NCBI RefSeq assembly: GCF_000151315.2
Contig: NW_011887293.1
Span: forward strand, 1,093,585-1,157,584
Length of the DNA: 64,000 nt
Source: Capsaspora owczarzaki ATCC 30864
Lineage: Eukaryota; Opisthokonta; Filasterea
Reading direction: 5' to 3'
Shown: one piece after another, positions 11,904 through 23,100 of the stretch
Position numbering within the stretch: position 1 is the first letter of the stretch
Layout of the letters: the number at the start of each line of letters is the position of its first letter
The notes under the pieces: model-generated
What the model saw: the letters and a program-made list of their open reading frames with translations, nothing else
What the model was told of the DNA's origin: nothing
Database searches by the model: none
Translations under genes and position numbers: made by a program

Positions 11904-13906
11904 ATGTCTGCGACTGGCAACTCGAAGCGACAGCTCGAAGCGGACAATGCTGCTCCTCCTACAACTGCTGCTGGACCATCGCGAGGTGAGGATGCTTGTT
12001 TTGCGTTGTGGTGATTCACTTGCTCATAGACACGGCTGATTCAAGCTCAAACAACTCTCCGATGAACGTTGCTCTGTCGGGCCAGATCGCAAGCGACAGC
12101 GGATCACACGCGAGTTGGACGCCGAGTGCGACGAGGTCGAGCTGGACTTTGGAGGCGAAACCCTCACTGCTGTGGAGCTGCTTCAGTTTGCTCGCCAGGA
12201 AGCAGCGGCGGCAGCGGCAGTAGCAGCAGCGGCAGGGGCAGGCGACTCTGATGCTGCTGATGACCAACCCACTGGAACACTCGTCCATGTGGACGACGAC
12301 AATACGATCGTGCAAGCACTGTCCAGCAAGGATCGCTCGCAATATCAAAGCAAAGTAGTGCAAGTAAGGACTTGGCTGGAGTCGCAGCAGCCTGGCTAGA
12401 CAACCTCTAAAGAACTCGGATTCTGAGCCGTTCTGACACACGCGCCCAATTTGGTTTTAATTTGGTTTTGACAACCCCCCCCCCCAAATCAATTCTAGGC
12501 ACTCATCGCAGCCAGTCTCCAACGCTTTGAAAAGGAAGTCAAGGACGACGCAGCTCTCACAAAGTCATTCTCGCATTGCAAGCAGTGGGCTGAAGCGCTC
12601 GCATTTGCAACTCGTCAGGCGCCTGTAAGCTTGTGACTGGTTTTTTCAAGAGTGCAAAAGCGCGAAAACGTTGGTGGTGCTCATGCCAATTCCATCCACC
12701 TGCAGTCGAGCGAACTGTTGGCAGCTGCCATTCAGAAAGGTGAAGAAGCGCTGGGCGTGGCTTCTCCGACAGACAACGTGCACACTCTCGTCGATTTCCT
12801 CGCCGACTCGTTGTGGGAGCTGGTACGCAAAGTTCACGACATAGATGCCGATGCTGCCATGAAGGACAGACATTCGGGAACTGCTTGCTAACTGGGCTCG
12901 CGCTTTTTGCCGGGGCATGCTTAGGTGCAAGACGAACAATCCATGGATGACGGAATCAACCTGCAGAACGACGACCCAGAGCAGCCGTTTTCGCGGAAGG
13001 TGCAGTCACTCATCAAGCGAGCGACCGAGCTCACAAAACGTGTAAGACGAAACTTCGGTCGTGTCGACGGTCCCCTTTTGGCATCTGCTTCTCACCACTT
13101 TTTTCGGCTGTTGGTGATCGCCATCGAAACAGAGCATTGCGTATCATGCGACAGTCAGCGACATTGATCAAGCAAAGGCCAGCTTGAACTCTTTGGATGC
13201 AATGCTTGGCGTTTCGCGAGTCACCTGTAAAGCCACGACAGCTTTCTGATTGCTTTGCTCGCCTGTCTAGTCTCGTCGATACTAACATTGGACTTTGCAA
13301 CCATTCAGTATCCTTTGACACACTTGTCGCCTGGAAAAAGTCACTGGAAGCAATTTTCCAGCAACCAAAGTCTTTGGCCAGCCAACTCTCCGAGGAAGAC
13401 CAGATTCGCGTCCTTCGCGTTGAAGCCCACTTGTCACTCATGGGTATTCCTCCAAACCACGCAGACCGGCTCCCAGCGTTGCGCAACGCAATTGCTCCGC
13501 TCAAGGCCGCGTTGGAGCAGACTTCCAATCTGTCAAAGGTGAGATCCCGCATTCCCCCAGAAGGCGAGTGATTGTGCCATCCTAAACCCGTATCGTGCAT
13601 GCACCTTGGACACAGGCGGTGACGGGAGCCGTGTACACGGATCTCGCGACCTGGCACTTGGACATTTCGATTCAGACCGAAGATGATGCCGTCAGCGAGG
13701 AGCACATGATGCTGGCCGTTGAAGCAGGCACGCACGCAGAAGAGGCTGGGTACACGAGCAGCGCCTACCAGCAACTGAAAGCCACCTTGGAAGGCCAGGA
13801 CGTCGACGGCGATGACCAAGAGCAAAGTGATCATGATCATGGCGAGCATGACGATGCTAGCGATGAAGATGACGAGGATGAGGACGAGGATGAGGACGAG
13901 GCATAG
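11904..13906 (+). CDS. Unrecognised 444-residue helical protein with acidic tail
   Basis: Eight exons: 11904-11985, 12086-12363, 12499-12624, 12706-12822, 12925-13041, 13133-13226, 13309-13538, 13616-13906; phases agree and sum to 445 codons. The second acceptor (12085/12086) was chosen because it is the only nearby AG that keeps frame past an upstream in-frame stop. The protein starts with a basic, nuclear-localisation-like stretch (RDRKRQRITREL), has an alanine run, then a helical middle with several regularly spaced alpha-helical segments that could be TPR-like, and ends in about 45 residues dominated by Asp, Glu and His. I do not recognise the family. The basic start plus acidic tail suggest a nuclear or nucleolar factor; that is only a guess. 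An AATAAA lies at 14114, inside the gap before the convergent TM9SF gene. Confidence 0.75.
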
Positions 13907-14162
13907 CCACAACAAGTTGTCTTTGTCGTTGCCGAATTCAGTTGGAAAAAATCATTGCCGAGGTACTTTGCATTCAAAATATAACAAAGAACACTTGAAA
14001 GCACCCACTGCAGCAACTGAAACGCACGACATTATCGATAACAACAACAAGGGCAACAAGAGCAACAAGAGCAACAACAACAACAACAACAAAACCAGAA
14101 ACAAGAAACAAGAAATAAATCAGCCAACAATAATGCGGGTTTGTGTCGTCGAAAGAAAACGA

Positions 14163-17063
14163 TTAATCCACCTTGATGGAGCCGTAAATCTTGCGCACAA
14201 AGTAAAAGCACGCATAGTGGCCAATGACACCAGTTGCGAAGAACACGAACATGCAAATGATGATCGAGTAGCCAAAGTAGATGACGGCGTTCTCAACGCC
14301 AACCAGGCGGTCGGAGGGCAGACGAATGTAAAAGAAGAGCACATAAATAAACAGGTAGAAGGACGTCGAGGCCGCCGACAGGAAGGAGCGCCACCACCAG
14401 TGGTAGTTTTCAGAGCAGAGCTGGAAGTATGCCAGGAGAATGGAGACCTCCGAGCACGTCACGAGGAAGATGATGGCGACCAGGAACAGGAAGCCAAACA
14501 TGTAGTACATGAGGTGCGACCAAATGCTCGAAAAGATAAAGTACAGCTCGATGAAAATGGCACCAAACGGCAGAATGCCGCCAACAAGAATGGCTGGGAT
14601 GGTGCGCAGATAGACGGGCTGGATTGGGATTTGGCGCGGGATTGGGTTGGTGCGGAGAGGGTGCGTGATGGCTGGGCGGCGGAAGCCGAAATAGGCGCCC
14701 ACAAAGCACAGCGGCGCCGAGACGAGCAGCCACATTGCGAGCAGCTCGAACATGGCGCTCAACGAAATGGCGTTGGACGATTCGCGGTGCCAAAGAACGA
14801 GGTTGAGAATGGTCATAATGATGAAAGTGACACTGCAGGATTTGGAGGATTTGGGGAGGAGGGGGAGGGAAAAGGGGAAAAGGAACGTAAGTCATCACAA
14901 ACTCCAACTGAAGGCAACACACACACACAAAACCTATTGCCAAAATGCCGTACCCAGGGAAGAGCAGCGCCGACAAGAGAACATTCAACTTCCATCGCTC
15001 GCCACCAAGCATCTTGTACTCGCGAGCAGACGAGTAGCCGGCCACACCACCCAGAGTGACGTAGAAGGCGAGAGCAGCCGTGGAAAGGTAGCCGCGGTTG
15101 GCGGGGGACAGAATGCCGATGCAGGCAAGGAAAATGGCCACAAAGCCCATCACGAGAAGCTGCATGCCAATGCCAGAGAAGACGGAGAGAAGCAGCGCTT
15201 GCCGGGGAGGGCGGAAAACATCGCCGTGGCACAGCTTCCAGCCAAACTCTTCCTCGGCTTCCTCGTAGTTGGCATCAGTCTTGTTGTAGCGAGCAATGTC
15301 CTTGTGCAGGGTCTTGAGCAGAATCATGGCAATCATGAACGACAGCAGGACGACAATGACAAGCGAGTTGATGATGCTGAACAAGTGGACGCGCTGGTCC
15401 TTGATCTTGAGGTAGTGATCCCAACGGGTGGCCCAAGTGACGTCGCTCTTGACATACGTCACAGAGTACGTGTAGACGACGCGGTACGAGTCCATCGAGT
15501 CGGTGGCGCGAGTGTACAGGAACTGTTCTTTGGCCGTTGCAGGGCACTCAAACTTGTTGTTGGCAATCTCGGCGTCGGAATGCTCAATGCTACGGATCTT
15601 GATGCTGGCACCCACAATGCGGTGGTCGCCGTTGACATCGACCTGCAGATCGTAGTGGTTGTAAAGGCGCAGATGCGTCGGGTCGTTGGCGGGAACGCGC
15701 GAGTTGACGCTGCCAACGCGGAAGCCCAGCTGGTAGGTCTCTTCGTCGTGCGACGTAGCCACCTCCGCAACAGGGAGGGAGTCGACCGACCAGTGGTGCA
15801 GGTACACCTTCTCGATGGCCGTGGCGAGGTTGGCAATCGCCGTCTTTGAGTTTTCGTCCTTCAAGTTGTACTTTTTCGTGCACAACAGCTGGCACGCGAC
15901 GTTGTTCTTGAAGTTTGTCTGTGCGTGCAGAAGCCAGGTCATGGCAGCAGTGGTGAGTGTGTCATGACACATAACGATAGCCAAGAAATCTTCAAAATCT
16001 TTACCTTCAGGGACGAGACGTGGAAGCGATCGCCAAAGACAGATTCGCCGAGGTTTTCGGGAACATCATTGTCTTCGAGCACGGGGCAAAAGTCAAAGTG
16101 CTTGTATTCATACGCGAACGCCTCCTCGTCCGAGTCGAGGCGGTTGACCACGAAAAAGACCGGATCGAGCTGTGTGTTCCAAGAATCAAAAGCACGCAAA
16201 CGACAAACCAAGTACAAACACGACGTTGGTTAGTACAAGCTTGAGATGCAATGCAGCAATGGTTGACACCATCGTAGGGTGATGTATGCTCGAAAGAGTG
16301 CAATAGATCGTCAGCGGAATCCCCACTACTCGCTCTTCCACCCTTCCCCTCTTCCTCCCCTCCGGCACCCGCAGCGTTGCACTTGCGAGACAACGCTGCC
16401 CCGCCACAGTTGTCGCAGAGGTCTGTCCGCAGAAGCCCGCGCTCGCCAGGCGTCATCCTCGCTCGCAGCAGCAGCGGAAAGCGTTATTGCAGTTCTCGCT
16501 CTCCGCCACCCCCGCCCCTTGCCGCCGCCGCGTGCTACCCGAGCCTGAGCACGAGCACACGTGCAACGGGCACACGTCTGTGTGTGGGGTGGCACTCAAA
16601 GCGAGGCAGCCGCAGCAACCCGCCTTTTCAATGTCAAGGGTCGCAACGTGGCGCTTCTCCTTGCTTTGGTTCTTCTGCTGAGCTGAGCTCGAGTCGCACC
16701 CCCCCCCCTCAGTGCCCCTCAGTGCCCCTCTGCCCACATCTCACCCACGCTGTCATTGCCCCACTTCTGCACACAGAGACACGCAACGAACAAAAACCAA
16801 GCACTCCAGTATTGTCGTTCGTAAAAGCGAAAATGCAACGGCCGTTTGAATGTCTGCTTGCCCCTCGTAAACCCCTCGACTCTCCAATCCCAAACCCAAA
16901 CCCCCTTTGAGGACACAAGATTGGGAGGGAACTCAAGTAAAGGCAGACGCACATCATTGTACTCGACGGCAGGGACGCCGGGAATGACCATGGCGCGCGC
17001 AGTTGCAGCCAAGCCAAGCAGCATCAGCAGCGCTGCTAGGACGCTCAGACGATGCATTTGCAT
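14163..17063 (-). CDS. TM9SF2/4-type nonaspanin
   Basis: Endomembrane (Golgi/endosome) nine-pass protein of the EMP70/TM9SF family, linked to membrane-protein sorting and, in several organisms, phagocytosis and adhesion. Exons: 17063-16953, 16169-16005, 15918-14954, 14832-14163; 636 residues. Exon 1 codes a cleavable signal peptide (MQMHRLSVL to ATARA), then PGVPAVEYND. Lumenal landmarks are YEYKHFDFC, ENLGESVFGDR, CQLLCTKKY and HHWSVDSLPVA. The membrane part carries LHKDIARYN, GWKLCHGDVFRPPR, LSPANRGYLSTAAL, YFGFRRP, RTNPIPRQIP, ILPFGAIFIELYFIF, YYMFGFLFLV and CSEVSILLAYFQLC. The C-terminus KIYGSIKVD fits the KxD/E Golgi-retention signal described for the family. Lumenal CTKKY resembles TM9SF2, the last segment resembles TM9SF4, so I do not choose. 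Intron 1 (16170-16952) is unusually long. Confidence 0.95.
16170..16952 (-). other. Long first intron of the TM9SF gene
   Basis: 783 nt, five to ten times the other introns here. It is C/G-rich with C runs near 16697 and has open frames on both strands without domain content. Direct joining of the flanking exons gives a normal TM9SF N-terminus, so no extra exon is needed; an alternative exon or internal promoter cannot be excluded. Confidence 0.6.
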
Positions 17064-17286
17064 TGAAATGAAAAAAAGAAGAAGGAAAAAAAAAAAGATG
17101 AACTGAGAAAGAGAATGTTTATGGAAATGGTGATGTGAAACCCACGACCGACGCAGTGGACGAAACACTTGAGCGAAGGAAAGGTTCAGAACGAAATTGA
17201 ATTGTACAGACAGCACTCGACAAAGTCAGCCCCAAGAAACAAGAGCATCAACACTGCCGCCCGAGCATGTGCAGCCGAGAACATCA

Positions 17287-18622
17287 TCACGTCGAGGTCA
17301 GGACAACAGACAGCTCGGGAACATCGATCGGTGGGAAAGTGCCGTCCGAAGCTCGATCCAGAAGATGCGTTTCAACGATTGCACTCCGGGGACAGGGCGA
17401 ATAAATATGCGGGAAGAGCTTGGTGTTGAGAGCGGCAATGTTGGCCGCTTGCGCGGGGCCAGCGGGCTCGGCAGGGGAATCTGTCTTTGGATGCATGGGA
17501 CCTTCGAAGACCAGCTTCTCAAGCTTGCTGGCTTCGAGAACGAGTAGCACAAATGGCTCTGACAGTGGCTGATGCTGTTTCAAGAACAGGTTGGAAATGT
17601 GGTGCATTTCCTCCAACGAGCCGCAGCAATGGATGAAACCGTCGGCGTCGTAATCTCGCGGCACATATGGCTTGGAGGCATCCTGTGCGTCAAAGTACGA
17701 CTTGGGGCACATGTGATAGACGAAAAGCGTGGGCTCTCGGATAAAGTTGGCCCACTCTGTTGCCCGCACAAAAAAAACAAAAAAAAAAGTTAGAGAATTC
17801 GAAATGCCACATCCCCTCCAAATAAAACAATCCTGTGACGATGACCGGACTGTACCGGGATGCTGGTTCCACAGTGCAGCGTTTTCTTTGACAAACTGCC
17901 CAGTCGAGATGAACGACCTGTCGTGGAAGGAGAATCCGGGCACGACGCTCTCCGACACGAGCACGAAATCCGACGCATCCGTTGCCACAAACTCTGCAGC
18001 CTTCCACCAGCCGCTGGGAATAGTGAAGGTAAGTTTTTCGCCTTTCGCGGCGTCCTTGCCGAGGTCTACCTGATGGAAGACGTGATCTACGCAGATGTGG
18101 GAGGAGGTGAGTGTTGTTGCATTGCGAGCTCGTTTCCTGTCAATCGCGATACGTTTCTCCATAACGCATCACGATCACTTTTTTCTCATTCAATCATAAT
18201 GATGCGTAATCGCATGCAATAACATGGGGGATGTTGCACATTTTACCAGTATCGATGAGGTAGAGACGCAGAGTGCCTCCCGCGTGCCAGAAGGTGGCAA
18301 TGTCGGAGAGGTTGACGTGCCAGACCAAGCGCGGGTCGTCCTTGGACAGCATAAAGTGGATGATGGTGTGCAGCAGTCGCTTGCCACCCTTGCCAGCCCG
18401 GCCAGTCTCGACCGTTTCAGTCGGCACCACGGGGTTGACGAGCGCAAGAAATCCGCCCTCTGCCCCCCAATACATACCCCAATACCCCCAAAGAGCAAAA
18501 GATGTTGAGCATTCGAGGTCTTTTCAATGTTGCTCCAACACGAATGGGACAATTGCAAGCGACAAACCAGTGTGCGGCTGCAGGTTGTAGCTCGCAATGA
18601 CTTGTGCTGCAGTCGCTGCCAT
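17287..18622 (-). CDS. Cupin DUF985 - DUF952 fusion protein
   Basis: Exons on the minus strand: 18622-18568, 18459-18247, 18086-17856, 17756-17287; 322 residues. The N-terminal half is a DUF985-type cupin (Cupin_5): QPHTEGGF at the start, VWHVNLSDIATFWHAGGTL for the metal-site strand region, IPSGWWKAAEF and ESVVPGFSFHD. The C-terminal half, after PEWANF, is a DUF952 domain: VYHMCPKSYFDAQ, DADGFIHCCGSLEEM and LFPHIYSPCP are the family signatures. Biochemical functions of both families are not established; cupins usually bind a metal and act on small molecules. EGGF is created across the first splice junction, which supports that junction. No signal peptide or membrane segment is seen, so a cytosolic enzyme is likely. 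It is divergent from the next gene, 339 bases apart. Confidence 0.82.
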
Positions 18623-18961
18623 TCAGCAAAATTGAAGGAAAGAAGTTAGACTGAGAAGCTGTAGGACCAGAGACTGAGACTGTAGTTTTGGTTGAAGGAA
18701 TCCATGCACCGACATGACTTTATCCACAGTATTGCTCAGCTCAGATCGGATTATTAGCTCAGAAAAATCAGAGCGCAGTCGTCAAAATTCAACGAATGCA
18801 GTACCATTCAGGTCACAGCGCTCAATGTGAGGTCTTTCGTGTTTGTTGGACTGTTGTGCAATCATTGTTACGTGCATTTCTTGCTTCCTACGTTCCGATC
18901 CGAGAGTTCTGAGAGTCTGAGATTCGAGAAGAAGAGCAAAATCGGCTCTCACTCGTACCCA
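18623..18961. other. Divergent intergenic region
   Basis: 339 bases between two divergent ATGs, presumably a shared promoter region. No TATA-like or repeated element stands out. Confidence 0.5.
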
Positions 18962-19948
18962 ATGACACACATACTCTTGACAGATTACTCTGACATCTCG
19001 CGGATCTTTGCCCAGCTCGAGTGGCAGCTCACCAACACGGCGGCTGCGGCGACGGCAACGGCGGACGATCCCTACTCGAGCTCTGGGCTACTGCTCGAGG
19101 ATGGCAGCGGAGCCGCCGCGTTCGAGCTCCCTGCTGGAAACGACTCGGCAGCATATGCACAGAACACGTACGCAATGCAGATGGTCGACGAGGCGTCGGC
19201 GCTGCTGAGCCAGGCCGGGCAGAACGGGATTGTCAACGACTTGCCGGCCTACACTCGCTACGGTCGCTCCATGGCCGGCATTGACACGTAAGCCGATGTG
19301 CTTTTGAGCGTTGATTCAGCACATCATGAAGGAAGCGTTTGTTGTGATTGGAATTTTGCAATCAAGCCGAGAGCGAGAGCGCACAGACAAACTCCAGGGG
19401 TACCAACTCCTCCTTGTATGAAACAGAAATCGCGACGCCGCACAGTACATCCTGGCTCAGCAGGCTGAACAAGACGAAATGTGGAACTCTGTTTCAGAAG
19501 AAGCAAGAATGCAGGCAGAGGGTTTGCTACCGCCGACGCAGGCAGTCATGCAGCAGCGATTTGCCGGCGCAGCTGCACATCCACCTCCACCACTGCTACA
19601 GCCAACCCCTGACGACGCAAGTCTCCGTTCGACGCGAAAACGCGGCTGGGAGCCTTCCGATGAAACCGATCAGACCGACCAGCAGCCTCGTGTAAGGTTC
19701 AATGAAAAGAAAAAAATGTACGCGTCGATGCTCTCCAACCTCGCCCCACTCACATCCCATTTTGGCAACAAATGCTATCTCACACGCAGAAACGCCTGGC
19801 CGACGACGTGCAGGACTACTCTGGAAGCCTGCAACTGCTGTACGAGGACAATATTCCACCAGCAATTCTGCAGCAACAGCAAGAACTGCAACTATTACAT
19901 GAGCAACAGCAACAACAACAGGAACAGCACGAATCACAATGGTCATAG
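18962..19948 (+). CDS. Unrecognised 249-residue protein, Gln-rich C-terminus
   Basis: Three exons, 18962-19287, 19427-19691 and 19790-19948, joined in frame. The first exon starts MTHILLTDYSDISRIFAQLE, is Ala/Ser-rich, and ends in a segment with AGQNGIVNDLPAYTRYG. Exon 2 codes a likely helix (NRDAAQYILAQQAEQDEMW to SEEARMQAEGLLPP) followed by a Pro-rich linker and an acidic stretch. Exon 3 codes KRLADDVQDYSGSLQLLYED and a coiled-coil-like run of Gln, Glu and Leu. No signal peptide or membrane helix. I do not recognise the family; helices plus a Gln-rich coil suggest a complex subunit or adaptor. A polyadenylation signal follows the stop at 33 bases. Confidence 0.7.
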
Positions 19949-19980
19949 TCACGGAATTTGCATGGAGATCCAATAGTGTC

Positions 19981-19986
19981 AATAAA
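19981..19986 (+). promoter_or_regulatory. AATAAA polyadenylation signal
   Basis: Canonical hexamer 33 bases after the TAG of the 249-residue gene, on the same strand. Confidence 0.65.
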
Positions 19987-20109
19987 ATGTCAATGTATAA
20001 TGTACACAAGGTCGTAAAATGAAAGTAGCATCGACACGACCACTCGCTCCGCATATCTACAGGAGAAGGAATGTGTCAGAAGAGAAGATCACCCCTCATC
20101 GGGTCCACT

Positions 20110-23100
20110 TCAACGGGTGGTCGAGGAACCATCAGCACTACTGTGAGACACATGAGCTGAAGATGACAAGGGCGCTGAGGGCGTGGCGGCAGCTGACGGA
20201 CTGGCAATCAGACGCCGGGCCAGCTGCCTCAATGGAGCGACGGCATCCACCTGGGACGGGAAGTAGGTGAGGAAGATACGAAGTCCATCCACCCATTTGG
20301 CAAGGTGAGGGGGCCATCGACGTCCGCTGGCGCCGTGAGTCAGCGCGCATGGGCCCAGTGCAGTAAACACCTCTTGATCGAGCAACAGACTGAACAGCAG
20401 CGTTGCGAGCTGGAACAAGAAGTGAATCGAGAAGCTATTCAGGCCAGTGAAGACGAGCTCGTCCACAATGTACACGTAATCGAGGAGAAGTTGCTCTTCC
20501 AGCGACTCGTGCAAAAGCTGGAGCTGGAACTGGTCCAGAGAAGTGAAGCTGGGACGTGGGGATGTGCCAGTCCGAGACTTGTTCAACGCGCTGGTGCCGG
20601 AGGAAGGCACATTCATGGACGTGGCAAGGTTGCGGGACATTTGAGCGGTCGCGCGGTCGGACGTGGTGCTCACGTCGGTTTCACAAAGATGCAGAATGGG
20701 CCGAAGCTGCGAGTTGAATGCTGCAACAAACCGGACCACGTGCTCTTCCAGGCTCGAGTACAGGTGCGAGTTGCGAGGACCCGGTGCTCGATGGAACTGG
20801 GAAAAGTGACCGAATGCCAAACGCAGGGAAATGATGTACTTTTCCGTGGAGCGGCGCCGATTGTAGATGGTGATGTGTTCATACAAGTACTTTTCCTAGT
20901 GTTGGGAAGAATTGGCAGCAAGGAAGAAACAAACAAGAAGCACAGGAGTGAGTTGCAAGGAATCGCATCTGAAAAACAGTTGTGTCAAAAATGCACGTAC
21001 GGCCATGATCTGCCGAAGATTGGCGCGGATGGTGTCCAGCTTCAACGTGATACAGAGCATGTAAAGCGAGTTGGACTCGAGCGAATGCATCAAGACACGA
21101 TTCATGGGAACGGCCGCGGACTCGTTGCGGAGCGACACATCAAAATACATGGTGTCGTTGCGAATGATACAGCTGTTGAACACAAACGAAAATTCCGAGG
21201 ATGAGCGCAGAATCAACACCAACATTGAACAGTGAATGGAAATGAGAGGATGGCAGCAAAAATCACACCAGAAAATCACACAAAAATCACACCCAAAAAC
21301 CGTACCCAACTGCAGAAGAGGCACGATTCTCCAAAATGAGACTCGTTGTCGAAGGATCGATGGCAAAGGCATCACTGCCACCGGCGGTGTTGATTCGGCC
21401 CTTGAAGAAGCAGCTGCGGTCAGGCATGTAGAACGCAGGGTGTCGCATCATGGCCTGAACCGTCACGACCCGCTGGAAGTTTTTGATCAGCCGGCAGTTG
21501 ATGGCTGCGCGAAACACACAATTGAACAAATGAGTGCACCCAAATCAAACGCAAACACAAAAAAGACGCAAAATTACAAGTCAAGGTCAGCCGAGACAGA
21601 CGCTGCATAACAACAACGACGAGCATCTTACAAATTTCAATTTGACGCCAGATGCCTTCGTTGAAACTTGCAGAAGAAGGATCGACAGTCTGACGCGATT
21701 GCGGGAAGAGATGCACAAAGACGGTCACGAAACTTTGCGGATCGACGGTAACGGTTTTGCACAGCTTTGGTGACAAGCGAGCGAGTGATAAGACCAGCTC
21801 TGTGGGGTCATCAGAGGGCAAATTCGACGACAGCAGGAACTCGAGCGGGAGGGCCGAGCGATTTTGGATGATAAAGGAGCGTGACATGTACGTGTGGCCG
21901 TAGAACACATCGCCGAGGTTGATGACCGCAGGACCGTTATCCAATCCCTCGACAGTGATGGTAAACAGAGCGTCAGGAGACAAATGAAGAAGCGAGCTAT
22001 TGGGCAAGGACGACTGGGCAGAAGCTGACCCAGACAACGACGTGGAATTTGCTGGCGCGCCTGGATCGTTAGCGGCGAGAGCGATGCCGAACGCTGAAAG
22101 AAGCGTGTTTGGCGTCGAAACGTCTTCTAACGATGGTATCGAGCCATGCAACAAGATGGGGGAGGCAACATCATCGTTGTTGTGGGGTACACTCGCTGAA
22201 GCCAGAGGATGAGAAAACATGTTCGAGCTGCTGGACACAGCAGGCGTGAGTGCAGTGCTCGTTGTTGATGTTGACATGGTGACTGCCGCCGCTGGGCTGC
22301 CCATGCCGGACGGCAGAGCAGGGAAGAGCACAGCCATCGCACTGGGACCGACAGCAACGACTCCGGACATGCTTGCGCCGGAATATGAGGATGCGGCAGC
22401 TGGGCCTGCGAGGTTGCTGCTGCCCAAACCGCCAGCACCGACTGGGACGGCGCTCGTTGACGACTTTGATTCCAAGCCGGATGCGGTGCCTGCGCCTGGC
22501 TGTACGCTGTTGGCAGAAGCGCCACTGACACCTGGCGCGGCCAGCGCCTTTTGAGCTTTGCCCGTCTGTTGAACCAGGGCAAAGACAACCTCGGCAGTCA
22601 CGCGGATGGTTTTCAAGTCTTGGGTGTTGGTCAAGTTGTCCAGGACGATAAACGTGGTCTGCACTCCAGGCCGCGAGGTCGACACGGTGATGCTGACCGT
22701 GTGCGATGCGTCTTGCGATGTCAAGCGCAACGAGTTGGGAGCCAGGACGCCTTCGACTCGACTAAGGGAGAGCCACTGGCGATCCTCCGCACGAAGCAGC
22801 CGCAGGCGATACTCGACGCGCTCAAACGACAAATTCTCCAGAACAAACTCGCGCTGAACAGACCCACTGTCCCAAGGCAGTTGGCCCAAGTCGAGCTCAA
22901 AGTTTGATGTGAACTGACTGACGTGGGTTTCCATCACTGGAGCACATCGATGGAGCATGATGAAGGTTGCACAAAGCTCCAGAGGATCGCGTCGCGAGTA
23001 AAGCAACTCGACCCCGCTCGCGCGCAAAGGCAGCAGGTCGGCACTTCCTGGTGAGGAAGCCAGCTCGCCGTCCGGGCGCGCGGACTGGTTCAGGGGCATC

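Noticed and set aside
16377-16910. 177-codon plus-strand open frame in the TM9SF intron
   Set aside because: Pro/Ser/Arg-rich shadow frame without domain or splice support.
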